Positions 43,042 to 52,474 of a stretch of 64,000 nt of DNA are shown here, piece after piece. This stretch comes from Kribbella antiqua (GTDB lineage: Bacteria; Actinomycetota; Actinomycetes; Propionibacteriales; Kribbellaceae): positions 310,001 through 374,000 of the forward strand of contig NZ_SLWR01000011.1 in the NCBI RefSeq assembly GCF_004345665.1. The letters run 5' to 3'. Both the position numbers and the translations under genes were made by a program. Numbering within the stretch: the stretch's first letter is position 1; each line of letters opens with the position of its first letter. The notes beneath the pieces are model-generated. The model did not search any database, had not been told where the DNA came from, and saw only the letters and a list, made by a program, of their open reading frames with translations.

Positions 43042-44532
43042 ATGTCGGACAACTGGAATCCACCTCCGGGTCGTGAACCGGCTGAGGGCGACCAGCCGGA
43101 CGGTCCGCCGGATCAGCCGGCCGAGGGTGGCCAGTCACAGCGGTGGTGGACCGAGAGCACGTCCCCGAAGCGCGAATTCCTCACGGAGCCGGAGCACGGT
43201 CCGGCCCGGCCGCAGAACAACTGGTTCGGCGACGGCTGGTCCGACCGCCGGTCGGACGCCCGGTCCGAGAGCTCGTACCTGTGGGCATCTCAGGACGGAG
43301 CGGCACCTCAGCAAGGGCCTTCACAGCAGGGGGCGCCGCAGCAGGGGGCGCCGCAGCAGAGCGCGCCTCAGCAGGGTCAGCCCGCGCAGGGCCAGCAGCA
43401 GGGCCAGCAGCAGGGGCCGGCGCCGGAGGGCTGGAGTGGGCCGGCGGGGCGGCATGCTGCGCCTCAGTACGGTCGGCAGCTCGGTCCGATGGGCCAGCCG
43501 GTGCAGCAGCCGCCGACGTGGCAGTACCCGCCGATTCCGATCCCGCAGCCGCCGGGTAACGGCCGTCGGCGCAAGCAGAAGACGGTGTCCCGCGGTCTGC
43601 TGATCGGGCTCGTCGTACTCGCGGTCCTGGTGGTCGGCTCCGGAGTCACCCTCGCGCTGCGCTACACCGGCGACGACAACACCCCGAAGGCCGCCGAAAC
43701 CCCGAGCGCGGCCGCGTCGGAGACTCCGTCGGAAACACCGTCCGAGACTCCGTCAGCGACACCGTCCAAGACCCCTTCGCCCAAGCCGACGACACCGCCC
43801 AAGCCGACCGTCTCGCCCGCGGACGTGACGGTCACCAGGAACAAGCTCTATAAGGCCGGCGCGTTCCCGGGCGCGAAGTGCGTGGAGCCGCCGTTCGCGC
43901 CGACCAACATCGCCGGCGCCCGGAACTACTACAACCGCCTCCTCCCCTGCCTGAACCACAGCTGGTGGCTGGCGCTGAGGAGGGCCGGTCTGCCGTTCCG
44001 GGCACCGAAGATCGCGGTGTACGCCGGAACGGTGAACTCCGCCTGTGGCGCCCAGCGCAGCGTCAGAGCGGCGTACTGCGGTGTGAATCAGACCATCTAC
44101 CTGCCGTTCTCGCTGGACAACCGGCTCTACAAGCAGGCCCCGGTGTACGCGCGGGCGATCATGCTGAACACGTTCGCGCACGAGTACGGCCACCATGTGC
44201 AGAACCTGACCGGCATCCTGGCCGCCTCGATCCAGCGGCAGCAGGCGATGTCACCGCAGAAGAAGCTGGAGGAGAGCCGTCGCCGCGAGCTGCAGGCCAC
44301 CTGCCTGGGTGCGGTGTACCTGGGCGCGAGTTCCGCGTCGATTCCGATGACCGGCCAGCTGCTGACGAGCTACCGGTATCTGATCTCCCACACCGGCGAC
44401 CAGTATTCGAAGCCGGTCGTACGCGACCACGGCAGCGCGGGCAACAACCGCTTCTGGTCGCAAATCGGCTTCAACCGGAAGTCGCCGAACAGCTGCAACA
44501 CCTTCGTCGCCGCGTGGAACAGAGTGGCCTAG
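43042..44532 (+). CDS. Membrane-anchored YpfJ-type zinc metallopeptidase (paralogue 3)
   Basis: The longest of the four, 496 residues. Its cytoplasmic tail is about 180 residues and carries tandem QQGAPQQ repeats (DNA 43310-43420). The TM helix is LLIGLVVLAVLVVGSGVTLAL, followed by an alternating Ser-Glu-Thr-Pro stalk. His380-Glu-Tyr-Gly-His is the zinc site; RRRELQATC and FNRKSPNSCNTF follow. GTGAGGAG precedes the ATG. Its TAG overlaps the antisense TAG of DUF2207-B in one CTAG. Confidence 0.8.
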   Translation: MSDNWNPPPGREPAEGDQPDGPPDQPAEGGQSQRWWTESTSPKREFLTEPEHGPARPQNNWFGDGWSDRRSDARSESSYLWASQDGAAPQQGPSQQGAPQQGAPQQSAPQQGQPAQGQQQGQQQGPAPEGWSGPAGRHAAPQYGRQLGPMGQPVQQPPTWQYPPIPIPQPPGNGRRRKQKTVSRGLLIGLVVLAVLVVGSGVTLALRYTGDDNTPKAAETPSAAASETPSETPSETPSATPSKTPSPKPTTPPKPTVSPADVTVTRNKLYKAGAFPGAKCVEPPFAPTNIAGARNYYNRLLPCLNHSWWLALRRAGLPFRAPKIAVYAGTVNSACGAQRSVRAAYCGVNQTIYLPFSLDNRLYKQAPVYARAIMLNTFAHEYGHHVQNLTGILAASIQRQQAMSPQKKLEESRRRELQATCLGAVYLGASSASIPMTGQLLTSYRYLISHTGDQYSKPVVRDHGSAGNNRFWSQIGFNRKSPNSCNTFVAAWNRVA

Positions 44533-46208
44533 AAAAGCCGGCGTGCCGTCGCCAGGGAGCCGCCGAACGAGGTGACGAAGTTGCTCAGCGACTCACCGAT
44601 GTCGGACAGGTGCCAGTCCTCCGGACCGGAGTACCAGCCGATGCCGGCGTCCGGGTCGTCGTCGTGATCGGTCGCCGCGATCTCCAGCGCCCACTTCTCG
44701 GTCAGTCCGAGCACCGCGGCGTACGGGAGGCAGCGCGACGCGAACTCGAGCCGGTGGCTCTGCGGCAGGTCTGCCGACGTCTCGTCGACCAGATACTGCT
44801 GCAGGCCGGCCACACGTCCCAGTACGGCGGCACCACGCGCAGTGCGGGCCGGTGCGACCTGGCCGACCAGTGCGAGCACCAGGCCGGTCAGCATGACCGC
44901 GAAGCCCACCAGGCCGTACTTGCTCACGATGGCCAGCACAATCGTCAGTACGACGCCCGCGCCCAGCAGAACCACGCCTGCAGTGGTCCAGCGGTTGCGC
45001 ACGGCGTCAGGGCGGTTGGCGAACCACCCCTGCGTGACGACGTCGGCGTACAGCTGCTCACGCACCAGGTTGAGCCGCGGCCGCAGCGACGGGCCGAGCG
45101 TGGAGACGACGACCGTGTCGCCGTCCGCGAACACCGCGTCCAGCAAGGCCTTCTCGTACGGCAGTAGCTCGGGTCCGCCCTGGTTGAGTCGGCGCAGTTC
45201 CCAGTCCAGCTTGCCGAACTGGCTCTGCCGCGGCAGCTCCACGATGGTCAGGTAGTTGCGCACGGCAAGGTCCAGCAGAGTTGCGGTGATGTCCACGACA
45301 TCAGCCGTCTCGTCCACCACCGTGCCGACCTGGCCGGGCCGGATGCCGTCGGGCGCGGCGAACTGCGGCCCGTCGGCGCTGTCCAGCACGGGACGCTCCG
45401 GCGCACCCGCACCGACCTTGGCCGCGTCACGGCCGCGCAGGAACCACAGCGCTGCGGCGGCGAGCAGTCCGATGCCGAACACGATCACTGCCAGGCCGAG
45501 CGTGCCGGAGTCGACCGTGAACGCCCGGCCGAGCGTCCAGCGCGTCTTGAACTCCGCGTTCGGCTGGACCGTCGCCTGGTCGCTCAGCCCGGTCAGGAAG
45601 GTCAGCCGCCCGCCCGCTGGTACGCCGTTCTGGTCGATCTGCAGCGCAGCCGACTCCGCCAGCTGGGACGACGTACAGGGCATGCTGGAGCCGACACGGC
45701 CGGCGATGCAGGTCACCCAGGTCGCGAACGGCACGTTGACCGTCACCGCTGCCTTCGGGATCGCCGTACCGAAGCCCTGCACGATCGGCCAGCTCACCTC
45801 GCGGCCCTCGGTGGAGTCCGCCACCACGTTGTCCACGGTGTAGCTGTAGACGATCGTGGATTTGCCGGACACGTTGAGTGTGAGCCGACGGGCGTTGTCG
45901 ACGCTCTCGTTCGCGAAGCCCTGCGCGGGCTGGCCGTTCACCGTCGCCGATACGTCGCTGAGGCCGTACGTGCGGTCCCGCTCGGCGTCTGACCGGACTC
46001 GGGTGGTCAGCGTCCGGCTGAACGTCGTACCGCCTGCTGCCAGGTCGACCGTCTCCTTGACCTGCAGTGCACCGTCCTTGGTCAGCGTGGCCTCGGCGGC
46101 GTACGCCGTGATCTGGTCGTCGGCGGCCGCGGCCGGCAACGTGCCCATGGCAACGAACGGCACGGATATCAGCAGGGCGGCCGGGAGGACGCGGCGCTTC
46201 AGTGACAT
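44529..46208 (-). CDS. DUF2207 membrane protein (paralogue B)
   Basis: A 559-residue paralogue of the protein at 39846, with the same order. A signal peptide (1-28), an extracellular DUF2207 domain with paired Cys (VTCIAG...MPCTSSQ) and a TM helix (LGLAVIVFGIGLLAAAALWFL) come first. The cytoplasmic part (VDITATLLDLAVRNYLTIVEL) has two further TM helices and a tail IGWYSGPEDWHLSDIGESL. It converges on paralogue 3 and diverges from zinc peptidase paralogue 4, repeating the DUF2207/peptidase pairing. Confidence 0.85.
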   Translation of the reverse strand: MSLKRRVLPAALLISVPFVAMGTLPAAAADDQITAYAAEATLTKDGALQVKETVDLAAGGTTFSRTLTTRVRSDAERDRTYGLSDVSATVNGQPAQGFANESVDNARRLTLNVSGKSTIVYSYTVDNVVADSTEGREVSWPIVQGFGTAIPKAAVTVNVPFATWVTCIAGRVGSSMPCTSSQLAESAALQIDQNGVPAGGRLTFLTGLSDQATVQPNAEFKTRWTLGRAFTVDSGTLGLAVIVFGIGLLAAAALWFLRGRDAAKVGAGAPERPVLDSADGPQFAAPDGIRPGQVGTVVDETADVVDITATLLDLAVRNYLTIVELPRQSQFGKLDWELRRLNQGGPELLPYEKALLDAVFADGDTVVVSTLGPSLRPRLNLVREQLYADVVTQGWFANRPDAVRNRWTTAGVVLLGAGVVLTIVLAIVSKYGLVGFAVMLTGLVLALVGQVAPARTARGAAVLGRVAGLQQYLVDETSADLPQSHRLEFASRCLPYAAVLGLTEKWALEIAATDHDDDPDAGIGWYSGPEDWHLSDIGESLSNFVTSFGGSLATARRLF

Positions 46209-46281
46209 GGCTCGAGAGTAGTCTCGTGCCGGTTCGTGGTGTGCGATACGGGGCAGTGCAGCGGCGAGGAGGGCAAGACCT

Positions 46282-47430
46282 GTGAGCAGCCAGTACGGCT
46301 ACGGCGGTCCGCATGGTCAGCGTCCGGCTCCTCCGCCTGGAGTGTTGCCGCCGCCCGCTGCGGCGCCTTGGCAGCAGGGACCCGGTCCGTTCCAGCAGGG
46401 TCCGTTCCAGCAGGGCCAGTTTCAGCAGGGCCGGTTTCAGCCTGGTCAGTTTCAGCAGGGGGCGCCGTACCCGGGTCAGTGGGGTCAGCCGTACTACGGC
46501 GGTCCGGGGCAGTTCAACGGGTTCCCGCCACCGCGAAGGCGTGGTGGCGCTTTACGGTTCATCCTGCTCGGGTTCATCCTGCTCGTCTTCGTCGGCGTCT
46601 CGCTCGCCGTACTCGGCTCGATCCTGACCCGCGGCAGCGACGACACCGCCGAACCGGGCGTGACTGGCCCGTCGATCGTGCCGACGCCGAACACCAACGC
46701 GCAGAAGGGCAGCGCGGAGGACTACCTCCAGCACGCCGAGATCTACGACGCCGGCGCCCTGCCCGAACAGAACTGCCCGGCCGCGGACCTCGGAAACGGC
46801 AGCCTTGCCGCGCAGAAGGTCTACTACCAGAAGCTCTTCACCTGCCTGAACGACGCCTGGCGCCCGATCTTCAAAGACCTCGGCCAGAGCCCGCCGGACC
46901 CGGGCCTGGTCGTCTTCGACAAGCCTGTCGTCACCCCGTGCGGCAACTTCGCGCCGCTGTCCGGTCGAGTACTCGCGTTCTACTGCTATGGCAACCAGGT
47001 GATGTACACCGACGTACAGCAGATGAACAAAGCCTTCGGACCGAAGCAGGACCTCGCCTACCTGATGACGATCGCCCACGAGTACGGGCACCACGTGCAG
47101 GGCGTGAGCGGATTGTTCTACGCGCGCATGGCGTACCTGCAGGACCACCCGGCCGAGAAGCTCATCAGCTCCCGCCGCAACGAACTCCAGGCCTCCTGCT
47201 TCGCCGGCGTCTTCAGCAAGGCCGTCGCCACCAGCTACCCCCTCACCAACCGCATGCCCGAGTTCCGCGAACAATCCAGCAACAGCTTCGGCGAAACCCC
47301 CGACACCCCCGAAGACGAACGCACCCACGGCCTGGCCACCAGCCAAGGCTTCTGGATCCAAAACGGCTTCAACGTAGGCCAAACCGCCACCTGCAACACC
47401 TTCGCCGCCCCCGCCGGACTAGTGAAGTAG
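46282..47430 (+). CDS. Membrane-anchored YpfJ-type zinc metallopeptidase (paralogue 4)
   Basis: A 382-residue member. The cytoplasmic tail has imperfect QQGPFQQGQFQQGRF-type repeats. The TM helix is FILLGFILLVFVGVSLAVLGS, with a short linker. His266-Glu-Tyr-Gly-His is the zinc site; RRNELQASC follows, and the end is GFNVGQTATCNTF. It is the most divergent paralogue, with an inserted segment between RRNELQASCFAGVF and the C-terminal HGLATSQGFW. GTG start, divergent from DUF2207-B with 73 nt between. Confidence 0.8.
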   Translation: MSSQYGYGGPHGQRPAPPPGVLPPPAAAPWQQGPGPFQQGPFQQGQFQQGRFQPGQFQQGAPYPGQWGQPYYGGPGQFNGFPPPRRRGGALRFILLGFILLVFVGVSLAVLGSILTRGSDDTAEPGVTGPSIVPTPNTNAQKGSAEDYLQHAEIYDAGALPEQNCPAADLGNGSLAAQKVYYQKLFTCLNDAWRPIFKDLGQSPPDPGLVVFDKPVVTPCGNFAPLSGRVLAFYCYGNQVMYTDVQQMNKAFGPKQDLAYLMTIAHEYGHHVQGVSGLFYARMAYLQDHPAEKLISSRRNELQASCFAGVFSKAVATSYPLTNRMPEFREQSSNSFGETPDTPEDERTHGLATSQGFWIQNGFNVGQTATCNTFAAPAGLVK

Positions 47431-47450
47431 CCCGGCACGTCTGCATCGAG

Positions 47451-47496
47451 TCGTGGATTTTGGTTGGGGTGGGGAGCAGAAATCCACGAGTCGGCG
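47451..47496. repeat. 46-bp direct repeat, left copy, with internal inverted repeat
   Basis: It starts TCGTGGATTT and ends AGCAGAAATCCACGAGTCGGCG in two halves (CGTGGATTT and AAATCCACG are inverted). It matches the copy at 48426-48471 at 35 of 46 positions without gaps. It lies 20 nt after paralogue 4 and 53 nt before the DUF559 gene. Confidence 0.7.
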
Positions 47497-47549
47497 ATGC
47501 CTGTGGATATGTGGCGTCGCGTTGAGCGGAAATCGGGGATCGTGGTGGG

Positions 47550-48413
47550 GTGAGTTGGAGTCGGCCGTTCACGGCAGCGCAGGGGCTGGCGGCGGGGATC
47601 ACGCCTGGTGTCCTCCGTGGCAGTCGGTTTCGACGCCTGGTGGGGTCTGTGTACGTCGACGCCAACGTCCCGGTCACGCCGAAACTGCTCGCCGAAGGTG
47701 CGTTGCTGCTGGCGCCTGACGGCGTAGTGAGTCATCACACGGCGCTGCAACTGTGGGGCGGTGCCGGTCCGGTCAGTAGTGAGCTGCATGTGAGTGTCCG
47801 GCATGATCCCCGCCGAGCACGGCCTCGTGTGAGCGGCCTGCGTGTTCACGAGGTGCAGGAGCTGGACTGTGCGACCGTGGCCGGGCTTCCGCTGACGACG
47901 CCAGCACGCACGTTCCTCGACCTGGCCGCTTGGTGTGACCTGACCGATCTCGTGGCAGCAGGAGATTCACTCGTACGGCGTACCGGCGCCACGCCCGAGT
48001 CGTTGTACGACGCGGCGTCGTCGACGATCGGCGTACGCGGAGTCCGGCTTGCCCGGCAGGCGGCCGGTCTGGTCCGGAGCGGCGTCGACTCTCCAATGGA
48101 GTCCCGGCTCAGACTGCTGATAGTCCTGGCCGGACTGCCCGAGCCCGAGATCGGCCGGACGATCTACGACGCCGACGGCGGCTGGCTGGCGAAACCTGAC
48201 CTCTCCTACCCGGACCTGAGGATCGCGATCGAGTACGATGGCCGGCACCACCTGCGCGACAGCATCCAGTGGCAACGCGACATCCGCCGGCGCGAGAACC
48301 TCGAACGCGCCGGCTGGCTCGTCCGCGTCATCACCGCCGCCGATCTCCTCCGCGCCCCCGATACAGTCCTCGCCCGAATCACCCAGGACATCCATACCCG
48401 TCTCGCCGCGTGA
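47550..48413 (+). CDS. DUF559 / Vsr-like nuclease-fold protein
   Basis: A 287-residue protein. The N-terminal half (GLAAGITPGVLRGSRFRRLVGSVYV...SHHTALQLWG) resembles the AbiEi-like N-terminal region often found with such nucleases. The C-terminal part has the PD-(D/E)XK pattern of DUF559/Vsr proteins: Glu in SPMESRLR, Asp in KPDLSYPDLRIAIEYDG and Lys-less core IEYDGRHH. GTG start at 47550. Flanked by two 46-bp direct repeats. Role unknown; DNA repair or mobile-element functions are possible. Confidence 0.7.
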   Translation: MSWSRPFTAAQGLAAGITPGVLRGSRFRRLVGSVYVDANVPVTPKLLAEGALLLAPDGVVSHHTALQLWGGAGPVSSELHVSVRHDPRRARPRVSGLRVHEVQELDCATVAGLPLTTPARTFLDLAAWCDLTDLVAAGDSLVRRTGATPESLYDAASSTIGVRGVRLARQAAGLVRSGVDSPMESRLRLLIVLAGLPEPEIGRTIYDADGGWLAKPDLSYPDLRIAIEYDGRHHLRDSIQWQRDIRRRENLERAGWLVRVITAADLLRAPDTVLARITQDIHTRLAA

Positions 48414-48425
48414 GCCGTCACTCAT

Positions 48426-48471
48426 TCGTGGATTCGCGCAGACGTCGGCAGCAGATATCCACGACTCGGCG
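48426..48471. repeat. 46-bp direct repeat, right copy, with internal inverted repeat
   Basis: TCGTGGAT (48426-48433) and ATCCACGA (48457-48464) are inverted arms, followed by CTCGGCG. Same length and orientation as 47451-47496, and the last 22 positions differ by two bases. It begins 13 nt after the DUF559 stop. Confidence 0.7.
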
Positions 48472-48532
48472 GGGGCGCCTGATCAACGTGAGACGGTCGT
48501 TTGATGTTCTGGGGGTGTTAACTGGGGCGCGT

Positions 48533-51500
48533 ATGATCCGGCGCGTGACTTTGCGACGCGGGGAGCTGGCGGCGCCCGCGCGGACGCTGGTGGAGGTTCT
48601 GCAGGAGACTGCGGCCAAGTACGGCGACGAGCCGGCGTTGGATGACGGCAGTGTGAGCCTGAGTTATCGGGAGCTGCTGACCCAGACGACGAAGTTCGCC
48701 GGCCGGTTGACCGAGGCGGGGATCGGGCCGGGTGATCGGGTCGGGGTGCGGATCTCGTCGGGGCACAACGATTTGTACGTCGCGATCCTCGGCACCCTGC
48801 AGGCCGGAGCGGCGTACGTGCCGGTCGACGCGGACGACCCGGACGAGCGCGCGGAGCTGGTCTTCGGCGAGGCCGCGGTCGCCGCCACCGTCACCGACGA
48901 CCTCGAGCTCACCCTCACGCGTCCCAGAGCCGACCCGCCACCGGACAACGACAACGCCGACGGCTACTACGACTACCCGTACTCGGCCCGGATGGATTCC
49001 GACAGTACGACGCGAGCCGCGCGAACCGACGGCCCCGAGCCGGACGACGACGCGTGGATCATCTTCACGTCGGGCTCGACCGGGGTGCCGAAGGGGGTCG
49101 CGGTCACGCATCGTTCGGCGGCCGCGTTCGTCGATGCGGAGGCGCGGCTGTTCCTGCAGCAGGAGCCGATCGGACCGGACGACCGGGTGCTGGCCGGGCT
49201 GTCGGTCGCGTTCGACGCGTCCTGTGAGGAGATGTGGCTCGCTTGGCGGTACGGCGCTTGCCTGGTCCCCGCGCCGCGGTCACTCGTTCGCAGCGGCATG
49301 GATCTCGGGCCGTGGTTGGTTGCCCAAGGCATCACCATCGTGTCGACCGTGCCGACGCTTGCCGCGTTGTGGCCGGCGGATGCGCTCGACCAGGTCAGGC
49401 TGCTGATCTTCGGCGGCGAGGCGTGCCCGCCGGAGCTTGCCGAGCGGCTGGCGGTCGACGGGCGCGAGGTGTGGAACACGTACGGGCCGACCGAGGCGAC
49501 AGTGGTTGCCTGCGGCGCCCAGCTCACCGGCGTGGGACCGGTGCGGATCGGTTTGCCCTTGGACGGCTGGGATCTGGCCGTAGTAGATGCTAACGGCAAC
49601 GAAGTCCCCGAAAACCAAATAGGCGAGCTGATCATCGGCGGGGTCGGCCTGGCCCGCTATCTCGACCCGGCGAAGGACGCGGAGAAGTTCGCGCCGATGC
49701 CGACGCTCGGCTGGGACCGCGCGTACCGCAGCGGCGACCTGGTCCGGAACGAACCGGAAGGCCTGGTGTTCATGGGCCGCGCCGACGAGCAGATCAAGCT
49801 CGGCGGCCGCCGGATCGAGCTCGGCGAGGTGGACGCGGCCCTGCAAGCGTTGCCCGGCGTCTCCGGTGCGGCAGCCGCAGTACGGGCGAGCGCCGCGGGT
49901 AACCAGTTGCTCGTCGGGTACGTCGTACCGGACGATCCCGACGCATTTGATCAAACCCAGGCGACGGCGCGGCTGAGGGAAGCCCTACCCGCGGCGCTCG
50001 TACCGCTGCTCGCCATCGTCGACACGTTGCCGACCAGGACGTCGGGCAAGGTCGACCGCAACGCGTTGCCCTGGCCGCTGCCCGGGATGGACACCGACGG
50101 ACCCGCGGCCGAGCTCGACGGGACGGCAGGTTGGCTCGCCGAGCGGTGGACGAAGGTACTTGGCGCGAAAGTGACCGGCCCGGACAACGACTTCTTCCTG
50201 CACGGCGGCGGCAGCCTCGCGGCGGCCCAGCTCGTGTCGGCGCTGCGCGAGCGCTATCCCGAGGTGACCGTCGGCGACATCTACGAGTACCCACGGCTCG
50301 GCGCCCTGGCCGATCGGCTCGACGACTTCAACGTGCAACAGGCCCAGCCGGTCGAGATCCGCGACATCAGGCCGACGCCGAAGTCGACGCAGCTCCTGCA
50401 GACCGCGTTGACCCTCATCCTCCAGACCGTGGTCGGCGTCCGCTGGCTCGTCTACCTGTTCACCCTGAACAACCTCCTCGCCGAGACAGCCGGTCCACAC
50501 CCCTGGATGCGGACCGTCTCCTGGTGGTGGATCCTGGCCGGCTGGCTGATCCTCATCACCCCGGCTGGCCGGATGGGCATCGCCGTCGTCGGCGCCCGCA
50601 TCCTCCTCCGCAACCTGAAACCGGGTACCTATCCCAGAGGCGGCAGCGTCCACGTCCGGCTGTGGGCGGCGGAAAACCTCTCCGACGCGGCCGGCGCGGC
50701 GAACCTGGCCGGCGCACCCTGGATCGCCTACTACGCGAGGGCTCTCGGCGCGAAGATCGGCCGGGGCGTCGACCTGCACACGCTCCCACCGGTGACCGGC
50801 ATGCTCACGATGGGCCGTGGCGCGTCGATCGAGCCCGAGGTCGACCTGGCCGGCTACTGGATCGACGGCGACCGACTGCACGTCGGCGCAATCAGCGTCG
50901 GATCGGACGCGGTCGTCGGATCCCGAAGCACCCTGCTGCCAGGCACCGAGATCGGCCGGAACGCCGAGATCGCCGCCGGCTCGGCCGTCTCCGGCAAGGT
51001 CCCGCCGAACGAGCGCTGGTCCGGCTCCCCCGCCAGTCGCGTCGGCCGGGCGAGGCACCCCTGGCCCGACCACCGGCCCGCGCGAGCGCCGTGGTGGGTT
51101 CTCGCGTACGGCGCTGCGTCCGCCTTCATGTCCTTGCTCCCAGTGGCGGCTGCCGCTGCGGCGATCGTCGTACTGGGTCGCGCGGTCCGGGACACGACCA
51201 GCCTGACTCAAGCTGGGGTTAAGGCGCTGACGGCTGTCCCGCTGATGACCGCGGTTGGTTTCGTGAGTCTCGCCGTACTGACGCTGATCGGCGTACGACT
51301 GCTTGGGCTCGGCATCAAACCTGGCCACTTTCCGGTCCGCAGCCGGATCGGGTGGCAGGTGTGGGCGACCGAGCGTCTGCTGGACTCGGCTCGGACGCTG
51401 CTCTTCCCGCTGTACGCGAGCCTGCTTACGCCGTGGTGGCTGCGGGCGCTCGGCGCGAAGATCGGCCGGGATGTCGAAGCGTCGACCGTGCTGCTGCTGC

Positions 51501-52474
51501 CGAAGATGACGACTGTCGGCGAGGGCGCGTTCCTGGCCGACGACACGATGATCGCGTCGTACGAGCTGGGCGGCGGCTGGCTCCACGTGGCCGGGGCGAA
51601 GGTTGGCAAGCGGGCCTTCCTCGGCAACTCCGGGATGACCGCACCCGGACGAAGCGTCCCGAAGAACGGACTCGTCGCCGTGCTGAGTGCGGCGCCGAAG
51701 AAGTCGAAGGCCGGTACGTCGTGGCTCGGTTCACCACCGGTGAAGCTCCGGCGCCAGGCGGTCGAGGGCGACCAGAGCCGGACGTTCAATCCGCCGCTCA
51801 AGCTCAAGATCGCGCGGGCTGTCGTTGAGCTGTGCCGGTTCGTGCCGATGATGTGCTCGGTGCTGATCGCACTGGGTGTGCTGTTCGCATTGCAGGCGCT
51901 CGACCTCTGGCTGGGGCCATGGGCAACGGTCCTGCTGTCCGGCGCGGTGATCCTCGCGGCCGGCGCTGTCGCCGGCGGGATGGCGACGGTCGCCAAGTGG
52001 GTGATTGTGGGCAAGACCCGGGCCGTCGAGTACCCACTCTGGAGCTCGTTCGTCTGGCGGAACGAGGTCGTCGACATCTTCGTCGAGCTCGTCGCGGCGC
52101 CCTGGTTCGCGAACGCGGCCGCCGGTACGCCGGTGCTCGCGCTCTGGCTGCGCACTCTCGGCGCCAAGATCGGCAAGGGAGTCTGGTGCGAGACCTACTG
52201 GTTGCCGGAGGCCGATCTGGTCACCCTCGGCGACGGGGCCACGGTGAATCGCGGTTGTGTGCTGCAAACGCACCTTTTTCATGATCGAGTTCTCTCCATG
52301 AGCACAGTCACCTTCGGGCCAGGAGCGACCCTCGGGCCCCACGGCATCGTCCTGCCGGCCGCCAGTGTGGGAGCGGGCGCTACCATCGGCCCGGTGTCTC
52401 TCGTGATGCGCGGTGAAGGTGTCCCTGATGGAACACGCTGGGCCGGGAACCCGATCGCTCCCTGGCAGGGCTGA
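48533..52474 (+). CDS. Pls/PosA-family non-ribosomal peptide synthetase
   Basis: A 1313-residue membrane-bound, single-module synthetase. The adenylation domain (about 15-510) has IIFTSGSTGVPKG at 176, FDASCEEMW, NTYGPTEAT, YRSGDLV, GRADEQIKLGGRRIELGE and TSGKVDRNALP. The carrier domain (525-595) has Ser561 in HGGGSL. The rest alternates TM pairs with three soluble blocks, each opening with LGAKIG and rich in hexapeptide beta-helix repeats. This is the layout of epsilon-poly-L-lysine synthetase Pls (about 1319 residues), and there is no ordinary condensation or thioesterase domain. ATG 48533 or GTG 48545 are both possible starts. The monomer is undetermined. It overlaps an M1 peptidase gene. 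Confidence 0.9.
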   Translation: MIRRVTLRRGELAAPARTLVEVLQETAAKYGDEPALDDGSVSLSYRELLTQTTKFAGRLTEAGIGPGDRVGVRISSGHNDLYVAILGTLQAGAAYVPVDADDPDERAELVFGEAAVAATVTDDLELTLTRPRADPPPDNDNADGYYDYPYSARMDSDSTTRAARTDGPEPDDDAWIIFTSGSTGVPKGVAVTHRSAAAFVDAEARLFLQQEPIGPDDRVLAGLSVAFDASCEEMWLAWRYGACLVPAPRSLVRSGMDLGPWLVAQGITIVSTVPTLAALWPADALDQVRLLIFGGEACPPELAERLAVDGREVWNTYGPTEATVVACGAQLTGVGPVRIGLPLDGWDLAVVDANGNEVPENQIGELIIGGVGLARYLDPAKDAEKFAPMPTLGWDRAYRSGDLVRNEPEGLVFMGRADEQIKLGGRRIELGEVDAALQALPGVSGAAAAVRASAAGNQLLVGYVVPDDPDAFDQTQATARLREALPAALVPLLAIVDTLPTRTSGKVDRNALPWPLPGMDTDGPAAELDGTAGWLAERWTKVLGAKVTGPDNDFFLHGGGSLAAAQLVSALRERYPEVTVGDIYEYPRLGALADRLDDFNVQQAQPVEIRDIRPTPKSTQLLQTALTLILQTVVGVRWLVYLFTLNNLLAETAGPHPWMRTVSWWWILAGWLILITPAGRMGIAVVGARILLRNLKPGTYPRGGSVHVRLWAAENLSDAAGAANLAGAPWIAYYARALGAKIGRGVDLHTLPPVTGMLTMGRGASIEPEVDLAGYWIDGDRLHVGAISVGSDAVVGSRSTLLPGTEIGRNAEIAAGSAVSGKVPPNERWSGSPASRVGRARHPWPDHRPARAPWWVLAYGAASAFMSLLPVAAAAAAIVVLGRAVRDTTSLTQAGVKALTAVPLMTAVGFVSLAVLTLIGVRLLGLGIKPGHFPVRSRIGWQVWATERLLDSARTLLFPLYASLLTPWWLRALGAKIGRDVEASTVLLLPKMTTVGEGAFLADDTMIASYELGGGWLHVAGAKVGKRAFLGNSGMTAPGRSVPKNGLVAVLSAAPKKSKAGTSWLGSPPVKLRRQAVEGDQSRTFNPPLKLKIARAVVELCRFVPMMCSVLIALGVLFALQALDLWLGPWATVLLSGAVILAAGAVAGGMATVAKWVIVGKTRAVEYPLWSSFVWRNEVVDIFVELVAAPWFANAAAGTPVLALWLRTLGAKIGKGVWCETYWLPEADLVTLGDGATVNRGCVLQTHLFHDRVLSMSTVTFGPGATLGPHGIVLPAASVGAGATIGPVSLVMRGEGVPDGTRWAGNPIAPWQG

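Noticed and set aside
43310..43420. Tandem CAGCAGGG-type repeats
   Set aside because: They encode the Gln/Pro/Gly tail of zinc peptidase paralogue 3 in frame, so they are low-complexity coding sequence rather than a CRISPR or satellite array.
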